64,000 bases of DNA. Origin: Bifidobacterium myosotis (GTDB taxonomy: Bacteria; Actinomycetota; Actinomycetes; Actinomycetales; Bifidobacteriaceae). The number at the start of each line of letters is the position of its first letter. Within the stretch, counting starts at the first letter, position 1. Below, piece after piece: positions 1-8,672 of this stretch. Made by a program: the position numbers and the translations under genes. The DNA lies in the NCBI RefSeq assembly GCF_002259745.1, contig NZ_MWWW01000027.1:40736-104735 (forward strand), read 5' to 3'. The notes under the pieces were generated by a model that was given only the letters and a program-made list of their open reading frames with translations, searched no databases and had not been told where the DNA came from.

Positions 1-1716
1 ATGGCAATGGTCGCCAACTGGGCCGTCATCGTACCGGCTGATCGGATTCGATTGGAGCGTCGTCTGCATCAACGTTGTCTGCATCAGCGTCGGTTGGTTG
101 CCATCGGTCGGGGAGCGACGTGCCTCGGATGCGTCGGAGGCGGTGCGGGATCCATGCGGTGCGATGTCCGGCATGCGTTGCTTCGCCGATGAGGGCATGC
201 CGCCGGACGCCGGTTTCATGGCGCGGGTATTGGACGGCCGACCGGGAGGTGCGGAACGGCTTGGGCGATGGTCCGCGGCTCGAGTCGGAGAGGTCGGGGA
301 TGCGGCGCCTTCGGCGGCTGTTCCGGTTGCGGTCTCCTCTTCGGCGGGCAAGGATGCGTCGTTGGAAGCCGCGGATTGTGCCGTCTCGTGTATGGGCTGA
401 CTCGCGGAACCGGCCTTCGACAGCGTTCCCGGCGGACCGGCGTACGCGGTCATGATGGGCCGATGGCGTTCGTGGCAGATGTCCTCGGTGGATGTGGCGG
501 CGCACAGCAGAATCGCACGATGGTCGCTGATCATCTTGTTGCATCCGGCATTGCCGGGCTGGTTGATGTCGCCCGGCACCGCATACACTTCGCGCATGAG
601 CTCGCATGCCCAACCGGCGGTGTTAAGCGCTCCGGAGCGGAGTCTGGCCTGCGCCACCACCAGTGTGGAGGAGAGTGCGGCGATGATGCGGTTGCGCAGC
701 AGGAAACGTCTGGCCTCGGGGATGGTGTTCGGGCAATGCTCGCTGATGAGCGCGCCGCCCTGCGCCTCAATGCGCTCGAAAAGGGTTCGGTTGCGCATCG
801 GTCCCATATGGTTGAGCCCGCCGGCGAACACGGCCACGGTTTTGCCCACATTGGCGGGATTGCGGCCGTGCAGCGCGTTCAACGCGCCCCAATGCGCGGC
901 GGCATCCGTGCCCATCGCGCCACCGGAGACCACCAGATGCCCGGCCGCCGCGGCCTGTTCGGCCATGGTGTGTGCGACGTAGCGTCCGTATTCGTTGACG
1001 TCCCGCGAGCCGACAATGCCGATGGGGTTGGGACAGCTGGTCAGCGCTCGCGGGTCCCCGCGTATCCACAAGCATAGCGGCGGCGCCCAGTCCGAGCGGA
1101 TGGCCAGATCGGCCAGCTGGTGGGGCCAACAGGGATGGTCGGGGCCGATGAGCCACATCGTGCCGTCCACGGTGAACCAGTTCGCCAGCTGCATTATGTC
1201 CTGTGAGGGTAGGTCCCGCATGCGGTTGTGCCAGGAGGCCAGCGACGTGCGGAAGGACGCCATCATATCCGTCGAAACGCTACGGCCCCATCGGGTGATG
1301 CCGTTGACGAACATGCGGTCGATACGGCCCAAGGCGGGGCCGGAGACGTTGTCGGGATTGCTTGGATGCGATTGCGCCAAGGCATGCCACAGGCTTTCGG
1401 CACTGGGCGCGCCCTTGAGTGTGGCGTACATCATCACATCGGTGCCATCCAAGCAGAAGGTGAGCGCCGCACGGTAGAGCGCCTCGATGGTGGGAGCCGG
1501 AATCGCGGCGGGGCGTGGCGAGGAATGCTGGACGGGAACGTTGGCATTCGCACCGGTGTCGGCATGTGTGCTGGTACCGGCATTCACACCAGTGCCACCA
1601 TGTGTTGCGGTGCCGGCATGTGCGCTGGCGCTGCTGGTATTGCCAGTGTTGCTGGTGCTGCTGGTGACGACGGTGCTGCTGGTTTCGGTGCTGCTGGCGA
1701 TGTTGGAACCGGTCAT
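1..1716 (-). CDS. dprA: DNA-processing protein DprA/Smf (3' end cut by window edge)
   Basis: DprA binds single-stranded DNA and loads RecA during transformation. Translating the minus strand from the ATG at 1716 gives an open frame that runs off the window. It contains the Rossmann-fold DprA core: a GIVGSRDVNEYGRYVA segment (the GSR-YG signature), then VVSGGAMGTDAAAHWGAL, VAVFAGGL, and RRFLLRNRIIAAL further on. The start overlaps the stop of the upstream yifB gene (ATGA), so translational coupling is likely. About the first 65 residues are a Ser/Thr/Gly/Ala-rich repeat with no homology I recognise, and the real folded protein seems to begin near PAPTIEALYRAALTF. The C-terminal 150 or so residues in the window are also low complexity. 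The family assignment is secure, but the exact start is less so because the N-terminal tail may not be translated. Confidence 0.9.
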   Translation of the reverse strand, partial: MTGSNIASSTETSSTVVTSSTSNTGNTSSASAHAGTATHGGTGVNAGTSTHADTGANANVPVQHSSPRPAAIPAPTIEALYRAALTFCLDGTDVMMYATLKGAPSAESLWHALAQSHPSNPDNVSGPALGRIDRMFVNGITRWGRSVSTDMMASFRTSLASWHNRMRDLPSQDIMQLANWFTVDGTMWLIGPDHPCWPHQLADLAIRSDWAPPLCLWIRGDPRALTSCPNPIGIVGSRDVNEYGRYVAHTMAEQAAAAGHLVVSGGAMGTDAAAHWGALNALHGRNPANVGKTVAVFAGGLNHMGPMRNRTLFERIEAQGGALISEHCPNTIPEARRFLLRNRIIAALSSTLVVAQARLRSGALNTAGWACELMREVYAVPGDINQPGNAGCNKMISDHRAILLCAATSTEDICHERHRPIMTAYAGPPGTLSKAGSASQPIHETAQSAASNDASLPAEEETATGTAAEGAASPTSPTRAADHRPSRSAPPGRPSNTRAMKPASGGMPSSAKQRMPDIAPHGSRTASDASEARRSPTDGNQPTLMQTTLMQTTLQSNPISRYDDGPVGDHCH

Positions 1717-3248
1717 GACATCCTCGTTCTCAGTTCGATGCCCTGATGGACATCCTGTTCGGTGGGGGATACGCGGCCGCGCAGGTCCGCGAGCGTCCAC
1801 GCCAATCGCATCGCACGGTCGGCGCCGCGCAACGTGAGCCGGTGATCGGACAAGGCCCGGTTCACCAGTTCCATCGCCTTGAGCGAGGTGTGCGTGTGCA
1901 GCCAGTTGCCCGAGGCCTGGGCGTTGCAGGTCCATCCGTATTCCCGGAACCGTTGCCGTGCCGCAGTACGGGCCTCAAGCACCCGTGCCCGGATCGTTGC
2001 GCTCGATTCGCCCAACGGTTCGTTGCTCGCCGCGATGCGCGAGACCGGCGGCACGGCAAGCTGGATGTCCACGCGGTCCAGCACCGGGCCGGCGAGACGG
2101 GAGAAGTACCGCATCCGGTCCTTCTCCCGGCAGGTACAGCGCTCGCCGGTGCCATAGTAGTAGCCGCACGGGCATGGATTCGCGGCCATGATGAGCTGGA
2201 ACCGTGCCGGATAGTAGGTGCTTCCCTTGGACCGCGACAACGCCACATACCCCGACTCCAGCGGTTCGCGCAACGTCTGCAACGCCCTTGCGGAGAACTC
2301 CGGCGCCTCGTCCAGAAACAGGATGCCGCGATGCGCACGGGTGATGGCGCCCGGCGTGGCGATGCCGCTGCCGCCGCCGACCAGAGCCGCCGTGGTGGCG
2401 GTGTGGTGTGGCGCCTCGAACGGTGGCACATCCGTGATGCCGTATTGCGGCAAGGTGCCGCACAGCGACCGGATCGAGGCCACCTCCAGCTGTTCGGATT
2501 CGGTCAGCGGGCTCATGATGCCCGGCAGCCGGGATGCCAGCATGGTCTTGCCGGCGCCGGGAGGCCCGGTCATGATGAGATTGTGACCGCCCGCCGCGGC
2601 GACCTGCAACGCCCATTTGGCGTATTCCTGCCCCAGCACCTCGTTCATGTCTCCGCAGGTGTGTGAATCGGCGGGAATCTGCTGGTCGGCGCTTTCGTCG
2701 CCGGTGACGACCAGATCGGGAATGGTGTAGGAGGCCTTGCCGCCCATGAGTTCGATGAGCTCGCCCACATGTCGTACACCCACTACGTCGAGGCCATCCA
2801 CCATGGCCGACTCCTCGAGGTTGCGGTAGGGGATGATCATCTTGCGGATGCCGCGTTCCTCGGCGTGCAGCATGATCGGCAGCAATCCGTGTATGGGCAG
2901 CACGGAACCGTCGAGATTCACCTCGCCGAGCATGATGGTGTCCTCGAGACAGTCGTGCCCGATGGCGCCGGCCGCGCACAGCACGCTCGCCGCGATGGCC
3001 AGATCGTGCGAGGACCCTCGTTTGGGCGTGGCGGCCGGACTCATGTTCACGGTGACGCGCGTCTGCGGCCAGGCGAAGCCGGAGGCGTGACAGGCGGATT
3101 TCACCCGTTCCCTCGCCTCGGACAGGCTGGCATCGGGCAGGCCGATGATGGTGAAGTAGGGCAGTCCCGGGCTGATGAAGGCCTGCACCTGCACGATGAA
3201 GGCCCGCAGTCCTATCAGACCGATCGAAAGCGTGCTGCCGATGGCCAT
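1713..3248 (-). CDS. YifB/ComM family Mg-chelatase-like AAA+ ATPase
   Basis: This 511-residue protein matches the usual YifB/ComM length. The N-terminal LonC-like domain begins MAIGSTLSIGLIG and includes the SLSEARERVKSACHASG and VNMSPAATPKRGSSHDLAIA stretches. The AAA+ module follows, with Walker A GPPGAGKTMLASRLPG, Walker B GILFLDEAPEF and a Cys cluster around NPCPCGYYYG and CTC. In naturally transformable bacteria ComM is a branch-migration helicase that helps integrate foreign DNA, and its position directly before dprA suits that role. The start at 3248 is set by AAGGAGA six bases upstream. The same reading frame stays open much further upstream, but there it only shadows yraN. The stop overlaps the dprA start by four bases, forming a yraN-yifB-dprA operon. 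Confidence 0.92.
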   Translation of the reverse strand: MAIGSTLSIGLIGLRAFIVQVQAFISPGLPYFTIIGLPDASLSEARERVKSACHASGFAWPQTRVTVNMSPAATPKRGSSHDLAIAASVLCAAGAIGHDCLEDTIMLGEVNLDGSVLPIHGLLPIMLHAEERGIRKMIIPYRNLEESAMVDGLDVVGVRHVGELIELMGGKASYTIPDLVVTGDESADQQIPADSHTCGDMNEVLGQEYAKWALQVAAAGGHNLIMTGPPGAGKTMLASRLPGIMSPLTESEQLEVASIRSLCGTLPQYGITDVPPFEAPHHTATTAALVGGGSGIATPGAITRAHRGILFLDEAPEFSARALQTLREPLESGYVALSRSKGSTYYPARFQLIMAANPCPCGYYYGTGERCTCREKDRMRYFSRLAGPVLDRVDIQLAVPPVSRIAASNEPLGESSATIRARVLEARTAARQRFREYGWTCNAQASGNWLHTHTSLKAMELVNRALSDHRLTLRGADRAMRLAWTLADLRGRVSPTEQDVHQGIELRTRMS

Positions 3249-3370
3249 GGATGTCTCCTTTCGGAACGTTTGGAAACGGAGTGGAATGGGTTTGGAATGG
3301 GTTGGCGTAATGAGTCGTAACGGCGGGGAAGACAGAGACGGAAGACGAGTCGAAACCGCTTCGGGGAAGG

Positions 3371-4021
3371 TCAGAAGGCATTGGGGATGTGAAGCACCTG
3401 CGGACGTCCCGCGCGCATCACGATGGTGATGACATCGAACCGAATGCCCGCGTGCGGCATGCGGTTGCGCCGGTCGATCAGCCAGTCGCACGCCGCACGC
3501 CGGAGATTGCGTTGCTTGGTGGGCGTCACCGCCTCCTGCGGCGGCCCGTAACGGGCGTTGCGACGCGCCTTCACCTCCACGAACACGATGACGCGGCCCG
3601 GCGCGAGCGCCACGACATCCAGTTCGCCATACCGTGTGTGCCAATTGCGCGACAGTACGGTCCATCCCTGCGATTCCAACCAACGGGCTGCGTATTGCTC
3701 GCCAAACAGGCCGAATCGTTTTGGGGTCAGGGTCCGGTCGCCCATTACGGCGGCGAGTTGGTCCAAGGGCGCCATCGTCGCCGGGTCGGGGGCGTCCAGC
3801 ATGGGCTGGAAGGGAAGATCGGGAACGGCGCCGGCGTCGCATCCGGCAGGTTCGTGGATGCCGTCCGGGCAGGTGATGTCCGGATGGATGTAGGCGGACT
3901 TGACGGAATCGGAGGGTTTGACGGGGCCGGGGAAGGCGTTGGAGGCGATGAGTTCGATGGGAGCGGAGGAGAGGGCAGTGGCGGTGGAATCGGCGCATTG
4001 AGCGGCTGTTGAAGTAGTCAT
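3371..4021 (-). CDS. yraN: UPF0102 family endonuclease-like protein YraN, with N-terminal extension
   Basis: The C-terminal 125 residues are a clear UPF0102/YraN domain with an endonuclease-like core: RFGLFGEQYAARWLESQGW, RNWHTRYGELDVVAL and IVFVEVKARRNARYG. The ELD and EVK residues correspond to the metal-binding acidic/Lys motif of PD-(D/E)xK folds. Family members are normally about 120 residues. Here about 90 extra residues of low conservation precede the domain. I chose the ATG at 4021 because GGAG lies just upstream; a TTG at 4057 would add 12 residues, and an internal ATG at MGDRTLTPKRFG would give the standard length. It heads the minus-strand operon with yifB and dprA, the common actinobacterial arrangement. 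The biochemical function of the family is still poorly defined. Confidence 0.85.
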   Translation of the reverse strand: MTTSTAAQCADSTATALSSAPIELIASNAFPGPVKPSDSVKSAYIHPDITCPDGIHEPAGCDAGAVPDLPFQPMLDAPDPATMAPLDQLAAVMGDRTLTPKRFGLFGEQYAARWLESQGWTVLSRNWHTRYGELDVVALAPGRVIVFVEVKARRNARYGPPQEAVTPTKQRNLRRAACDWLIDRRNRMPHAGIRFDVITIVMRAGRPQVLHIPNAF

Positions 4022-4100
4022 GACTCCACTGTGCGGGTCGGTGCCGTTCGAACACAAGCTCGAACGGCGAATGTGGAGAGTATGACGCGGCTTGACGTGT

Positions 4101-4137
4101 TGTGGATAACGTGTGGACGGAATCCCGGTTATCCACC
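4101..4137. promoter_or_regulatory. Inverted pair of DnaA-box-like sequences
   Basis: TGTGGATAA at 4101-4109 is the reverse complement of the consensus DnaA box TTATCCACA, and TTATCCACC at 4129-4137 differs from it by one base. The two face each other, and the core GTGGATAAC/GTTATCCAC forms a perfect 9-bp inverted repeat. They lie in the gap between divergent yraN and the response-regulator operon. They could tie that operon to DnaA, or simply be an operator for another dimeric protein. Confidence 0.45.
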
Positions 4138-4148
4138 GTTTGTTAGGA

Positions 4149-4184
4149 ATGTTGACATGAATGTCGTCCGACGGATGACAACAT
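4149..4184. promoter_or_regulatory. Inverted repeat upstream of two-component operon
   Basis: ATGTTGACAT (4149-4158) and ATGACAACAT (4175-4184) are inverted copies with one mismatch, centred about 90 bases before the response-regulator start. A smaller GTCG-tc-CGAC palindrome sits between them. The left arm contains TTGACA, a consensus -35 hexamer. This is a plausible operator or promoter for the operon, perhaps autoregulatory, but this rests on the pattern alone. Confidence 0.35.
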
Positions 4185-4256
4185 GTTTCGCACGGCGCGG
4201 TGCAGCAATGCTACGGTGAAAGATGAAGTGGCATAGTCGCCGCATGGAGGGGACGC

Positions 4257-5102
4257 ATGATGACCGGGAACGATGGACTGCAATCGCGCGATGTGGAATG
4301 GGCCGACCCCTCGAACGGACGTGATGGGCACGCGGGTCGGCAGCCTGCGGGCCAACAGCCTGCAGGCCGGCAATCCGTGGACCAGCAATCCGTGAATCAA
4401 CAATCCGTGAACCAGCCGAATGCACAGGAAACCGCCGGCCAATCGCGCACGATCCGTCCCATCGTCACCATCGGACTGCTGGACAACGACGAGTTTTCGC
4501 TCGCTTTTCTGGAACGGTCGATCGGCGAGCTCATGCCCGAGGCTCGCGTCATATGGAAGACCACCTCCGGACGGGACGCGGTGGCGCGGTGCCTGGATAC
4601 GGTCCAAAGCCCCAACGTGCTGCTCACCGACATGTCGATGGACGAACTGTCCGGACTGGTGGTCGCCCGCACCATCCGCATCCAGACCGCACGCGTGGCG
4701 ATCTTGGCCGTCACCTCCTTCTCGCTGGCGGTATACGCCGGCAAGGCTGCGGAGGCCGGCGCCCAGGGCATCGTGCCCAAATCCGTGGAATCGCCGATCA
4801 TCCGGGCCATACGCACTGTGGCTGCGGGCGGCACATGGGGCGAGGGGTTCGACACCGCGGCGGCGGCCCACGCGCGACTCGGCGGACGGCGCGTACCCCG
4901 GCAGTTCCTGCTCTCCGACCGGGAGGCCGAGGCCATGAACCTGTGCTCGCGCGGACTGGGCACCGAGCAGATTGCCGGCGAGATGCAGGTGAGCGTCTCC
5001 ACGGCCAAGACCTATCTCACCCGCGCCATCCACAAGCTGGGCGTCACCTCGCGCGGCCAAGCCGTGGCGTTGTGGACCGGAGCCGCGGAGGACGAGCGAT
5101 GA
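4257..5102 (+). CDS. Two-component response regulator, NarL/LuxR family
   Basis: This 281-residue DNA-binding response regulator has a receiver domain at about residues 68-190, with acidic residues D76/D78, phospho-acceptor D125 in LLTDMSMDELSG and the conserved Lys in GIVPKS (K175). The C-terminal LuxR-type helix-turn-helix at about 216-272 includes LSDREAEAMNLCSRGL and VSTAKTYLTRAIHKLGV. The first 65 residues are an unusual Gln/Ser/Pro tail of short tandem repeats (QPAGQQPAGR, SVNQQSVNQ). Start choice: GGAGGGG precedes tandem ATG codons at 4257 and 4260. The stop overlaps the next gene by ATGA, so the kinase is its coupled partner. The neighbouring lipoprotein genes and ABC exporter are the likely targets. 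Confidence 0.9.
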   Translation: MMTGNDGLQSRDVEWADPSNGRDGHAGRQPAGQQPAGRQSVDQQSVNQQSVNQPNAQETAGQSRTIRPIVTIGLLDNDEFSLAFLERSIGELMPEARVIWKTTSGRDAVARCLDTVQSPNVLLTDMSMDELSGLVVARTIRIQTARVAILAVTSFSLAVYAGKAAEAGAQGIVPKSVESPIIRAIRTVAAGGTWGEGFDTAAAAHARLGGRRVPRQFLLSDREAEAMNLCSRGLGTEQIAGEMQVSVSTAKTYLTRAIHKLGVTSRGQAVALWTGAAEDER

Positions 5103-6976
5103 ACGGCGCGTCCGGATACGCGGCGCACGGGAATCATGATCGATTCCGTGGCGGGAATCGCGACGGAATCGATGGCCTGCCCGGGGCGTGGGAAGTGGGC
5201 GGAGACCGTGCCGGGGCTACGGTCCGTGGCGCGGGCCATGACGGAATCGACAATCGTCGCACTGACGGAAGCCGCGTCATGAGGGGTGCGACGTTCGCGT
5301 TGCGATGGTTGCGCGCGCACTGGTTCCGCGTGGTCATGGCGCTGTTCATCCTTGCGGCCACGCTTATCGAATGGGCGGCGATCCCACCGGTGTACCCGCT
5401 GAACTTCGTGTTCTCCGGGGCATCGGTGGTGGCCATCGTCCTCTCGCCGTTCCTGCCACGGACGTCTGGATGGATGATCATCGCCACGGTGCTGGGGCGG
5501 CTGTTCGTGCTCGACCTGTCCGGCCCGAATCCGCTGTGGGCCGCATATCTGGCGCTCGCGATCATCGGATACGACAGTGCGATTCCGGTGGCGATCGGTG
5601 CGCTGCTGACCGTGTCGCTCGCCGAATGCGTGCCGGTGGCGCTCAACACGTTCAACGCGGTGTCCGCCACATGGGTGGGCATGGTCAACTACATCGGCAT
5701 GTTCACCCTCGCCACCATGGGAGGCATGTCCTTCCGATGGCGCAGACAGCGCGACGAGATGCGCGACCATGCGATGGCGTTGGAGCGTCGCCAGTGGCAG
5801 GCCGATATGCTCAAGCGCAACACGCGGCTGGCGTCGCGCATCCACGATTCGGCCAGCGGCGGACTGTCGTACATCGCCCTGACCGCGCAACGACAGCTGC
5901 GGCGGACGCCCGACGACCCCACCCACGCCACTGAGCGGCGGGACTGGGAATTCGTCAACACGCAGGCGCTTGATGTGCTCGACGAGATCCATCATGTCAT
6001 CGACCTGCTCGAGGAGGTGGCGCCCGAGCAGTTGGCGAATCCGGCCGGTTCGGTGGAATCCGCGGGGTCGGCACGGCCAGGTGAGAGGGCGGATTCGGAT
6101 ATGGCGTCGGGGCTGACAGCATCTGCGGGAATGACGGCATCGGCGGGGTCGGCTGAGTCGATGGCATCGGTACGGGTTCCGGAATCAGCGGAATCACCGG
6201 GACCGCGGCAACCGAGAGTCGTCAGGGAATCAGCGCGCCAGTCGCGTGGGCGAGTGAGCATAACGGGAGACGCGACGGATGCGGCGGGCGGAATGTCGGG
6301 CGGCATGCCGGGCCATACTGCGGGCGGCACGGCGATTGCACGGGCCGTCGACACGGGCAGGGAGCGTCTGGCTCGCCTCGGATTCCACGGCACCTTCGAG
6401 ATACGTGGCGAGCTTCCGGATGATTGCGCCGCCGAATCGGCCCAGGAGGCCGCCAATCTCATCGGCGAGATCGCGGCGAACATCAGCCGTCATCTCGATC
6501 CGGCCACAGGTGACTACTGCTGCGTGGTGACGTTGGGCCGCTCGGCCATCGAAATCATGGAGACCAACCCGTTGCGGCAGCCGCGCGACGCCGAACATGA
6601 TGACGGCGAGGCGAGGGGGCGTGGCGAGAACCGCGCAAGCACTGACGTCGCCGGCGTGGGCTCCGATATTGGCGGCGAACCCGATGGTCGCGAGGGGATG
6701 GCCGTTTCCGATGCCAACGTTGATTTCAGCGCCGGCGTCCCCGCGCACGGCAGCGGGCTCATGATGCACCGTCGCATCATCGCCGGACTCGGCGGCGTGC
6801 TCAACGACAGCGCCGAGGACGGCGATTGGGTGCTGTACGCGCGTATCCCCACGCGCCCAGACGGGGATGCACCCGGTCGTTCGGATTCGGGGACGGTCAC
6901 AGAGCGGAACGGCGCCTTATGCTCCGATGGGCGCGTCCCTGCACGGTCGGAGCATGACGATGGGAGCCCATCATGA
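5099..6976 (+). CDS. Membrane sensor histidine kinase (HisKA_3-like, divergent ATPase domain)
   Basis: This 625-residue partner of the upstream regulator starts at the overlapping ATGA. About 60 hydrophilic residues precede five predicted membrane segments at roughly 76-95, 100-117, 124-140, 145-172 and 193-212. A linker helix follows, then the phospho-acceptor motif SRIHDSASGGLSYIAL with H249, typical of NarL-partner kinases. An N-box-like segment (NLIGEIAANISRHL) and a G2-like segment (GSGLMMHRRIIAGLGG) are visible, but the usual DxGxG ATP-lid motif is not; EIMETNPLR stands in its place. Two long Ala/Ser/Gly/Asp-rich insertions interrupt the kinase core. An alternative start at the Met of MRGATFALRWLRAHW would remove the N-terminal tail. 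The family is clear, although ATP binding may be atypical. Confidence 0.85.
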   Translation: MNGASGYAAHGNHDRFRGGNRDGIDGLPGAWEVGGDRAGATVRGAGHDGIDNRRTDGSRVMRGATFALRWLRAHWFRVVMALFILAATLIEWAAIPPVYPLNFVFSGASVVAIVLSPFLPRTSGWMIIATVLGRLFVLDLSGPNPLWAAYLALAIIGYDSAIPVAIGALLTVSLAECVPVALNTFNAVSATWVGMVNYIGMFTLATMGGMSFRWRRQRDEMRDHAMALERRQWQADMLKRNTRLASRIHDSASGGLSYIALTAQRQLRRTPDDPTHATERRDWEFVNTQALDVLDEIHHVIDLLEEVAPEQLANPAGSVESAGSARPGERADSDMASGLTASAGMTASAGSAESMASVRVPESAESPGPRQPRVVRESARQSRGRVSITGDATDAAGGMSGGMPGHTAGGTAIARAVDTGRERLARLGFHGTFEIRGELPDDCAAESAQEAANLIGEIAANISRHLDPATGDYCCVVTLGRSAIEIMETNPLRQPRDAEHDDGEARGRGENRASTDVAGVGSDIGGEPDGREGMAVSDANVDFSAGVPAHGSGLMMHRRIIAGLGGVLNDSAEDGDWVLYARIPTRPDGDAPGRSDSGTVTERNGALCSDGRVPARSEHDDGSPS

Positions 6977-7488
6977 ATGCCGACATGCGGCGACGGGCCG
7001 TCGCGATTGTCTCCGCTGCGTTGCTGGTGATCGTTGCGGTCGGCGCCATCATCTGGGCCATGCTGCTGCCCGAACCATGGCGCGACGTGCCATACAACGC
7101 GACGAACGGCACGGACGCGCAGTCATCGTCCGGAAGTGAGCACCCGGAATTCACGGGGCCAGACAAGTACGACCTGCTCAACGCATGGAACAACCTGCAT
7201 ACCGGGCTTGGCCGCGAAGTGCTCGAGGATGGCGTGGTGTCCGACGACGAACTTGCGGAGGTGCGCACGGCGTATAACGAATGCCTGTCCGTGTACGGGC
7301 TTCAGGCGCAGCCGGTCGACGGCGGCGAAGGCGAGGTGATCGTTACGGTTCGGGGTTCGATCGGCAGTCAGGAGAAGAACGAGATCATCCGTCAATGCGG
7401 CGTCGAATCCGATTACGTGACGCTGCGCGACGTGGCGTCCAAGGACGGCGGCCATCCCTCGCTCAGCGTCGAGATGCCGGGCTTGTGA
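6973..7488 (+). CDS. Membrane-anchored small protein, paralogue 1 of the DG-I-T-E cysteine family
   Basis: This 171-residue protein is translationally coupled to the kinase through an ATGA overlap. Residues 8-31 form a single hydrophobic anchor with no lipobox cysteine, so it is probably membrane-tethered with the rest outside. After a Ser/Gly linker it has the core shared with the four following paralogues: FTGPDKYDLLNAWNN, then LGREVLEDGVVSDDELAEV, then NECLSVYGLQ, then RQCGVESD. It keeps only two of the four conserved cysteines and lacks the C-terminal half of the others. I recognise no named family. Coupling to the kinase suggests a sensory or accessory role in the same signalling system. 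Confidence 0.75.
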   Translation: MNADMRRRAVAIVSAALLVIVAVGAIIWAMLLPEPWRDVPYNATNGTDAQSSSGSEHPEFTGPDKYDLLNAWNNLHTGLGREVLEDGVVSDDELAEVRTAYNECLSVYGLQAQPVDGGEGEVIVTVRGSIGSQEKNEIIRQCGVESDYVTLRDVASKDGGHPSLSVEMPGL

Positions 7489-7627
7489 GACCGGTTGCGG
7501 TGTGACGCCGGCTTACCGCGAAATCGCGTCGTCCCTGGGATTACGCATGGGCATGACGTTCCGCGAACGATTGCATACCATGGCGGCAACGGCGTGATGA
7601 TGCCGTTCCGACGGCGAAGGAGCTGAC

Positions 7628-8347
7628 ATGCATGATTCGTGTTCATTCGGGATTCCGGGCGCTTGCGGTACTTCCGTAGCCTCCGGCGTGGGGCGTGCAT
7701 GGCTGACGGCGGCGTGCGTGGCCGCTGTAATGCTATGCACGCTGACTGCCTGCGCTGGCCCGTCGTCCGGCAATCCGGACTCCGAAGGAACTGAAGGAAC
7801 TATGGAGACGGCTGGCGGGTATGACCTCAACGCGCACTATGCCGCTGAGCTGAGGCAAGCCCGCCGGACGTTGCAGGATGATGGCGCCGACTTCGCGGTG
7901 GGGATTCTCGAAGACGGCGTGATCACGCAATCCGAGCTCGCCGAGCTCAACGATCACGTGCTCCAATGTCTGGGCGATCTGGGTCACGACACGGATTCGA
8001 TCACGATGGGGGAGCTGGGTGAGATAAGCGCGCGGCCACCCAGCGGGGCATCCCAGGCGGAGTCGGCGGCGTGGGGTGGCACGTTCAATCAGGATGTGAA
8101 GACCTGCTCGACGCGCGACGGGGCACGGACCATATGGCAGCTGGCCAGTGCTGCCGAGATCAATCCGGACAACGACGGCAAGGATGTGAGGCAGATCATC
8201 ATCGATTGCTATGTGAAGCAGGGGTTGGTGAGCGAATCGTATTCTATTGACGACTACGAGCGTGACAGTCGTGCGGGCACCGGGCCGTTCGATGCCGGCA
8301 AGCGCGCCGATGCGGGCTTCCGGCAGAAGGTCGAGGCATGCGGGTGA
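7628..8347 (+). CDS. Predicted lipoprotein, paralogue 2 of the cysteine family
   Basis: This 239-residue protein has a good AAGGAG site before the ATG. A long N-region and hydrophobic stretch end in the lipobox LTAC with C42, so a lipid-anchored extracellular protein is expected. The mature part shows the family pattern: NAHYAAELRQAR, VGILEDGVITQSELAELND, and cysteines in LQCLGDLG, KTCSTRDG, IDCYVKQGL and a C-terminal EACG. NPDNDGKD matches the NP(D/N)N element of the other paralogues. Four cysteines outside the membrane suggest two disulfides. No known function can be assigned; the genomic setting ties it to the adjacent two-component and ABC genes. Confidence 0.78.
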   Translation: MHDSCSFGIPGACGTSVASGVGRAWLTAACVAAVMLCTLTACAGPSSGNPDSEGTEGTMETAGGYDLNAHYAAELRQARRTLQDDGADFAVGILEDGVITQSELAELNDHVLQCLGDLGHDTDSITMGELGEISARPPSGASQAESAAWGGTFNQDVKTCSTRDGARTIWQLASAAEINPDNDGKDVRQIIIDCYVKQGLVSESYSIDDYERDSRAGTGPFDAGKRADAGFRQKVEACG

Positions 8348-8559
8348 CTGAATGGTGGCTTGGGCATGCCGGGCCGCTTGCCGTCTGCAGAGACCACATG
8401 ATGTAGGGAACGCTCCCATGATGTAGGGAACGTTCCCATGGTGTAGGGAACTTCCCACCGTGTAGGGATTGGCCCACCGTGTAGGGATGAGAAATGGCGG
8501 AATTCCGGGAAAAGCGAAAATCCGCTCCCTACATCGTGGGCCGTTCCCTACACGGTGGG
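8348..8559. repeat. Direct and inverted TGTAGGGA repeats forming hairpins
   Basis: Five head-to-tail copies of a 19-20 base unit like CATGATGTAGGGAACGTTCC run from 8397 to 8491, followed by two inverted copies at 8525-8540 and 8541-8559. CCCACCGTGTAGGGA (start 8473) pairs perfectly with TCCCTACACGGTGGG (ending 8559). Unit 2 also contains the perfect palindrome GGGAACGTTCCC at 8426-8437. No gene is convincing here. The region lies between convergent lipoprotein genes 2 and 3 and could act as a terminator, operator cluster or structured RNA. Confidence 0.7.
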
Positions 8560-8672
8560 CTGGCGTCCTGCGTCAAATATCGTCCCTTGTCGGGAGGTCG
8601 GTCCGATGGGTCTAAAAGTCGGCCCGATGGGTCTAGGGGGCAGCGAATCCGTCAGCGAGTACGGCATGGCAT

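Noticed and set aside
3249..4136. Upstream extension of the YifB frame to 807 residues
   Set aside because: The added part overlaps yraN in another frame, has no homology, and a good ribosome site marks the start at 3248.
4101..4137. Chromosome origin
   Set aside because: Only two DnaA boxes, no AT-rich unwinding region and no dnaA or dnaN genes nearby.
4553..5098. Upstream extension of the first kinase frame
   Set aside because: It is an out-of-frame shadow of the response regulator; the ATGA overlap at 5099 is the sensible start.
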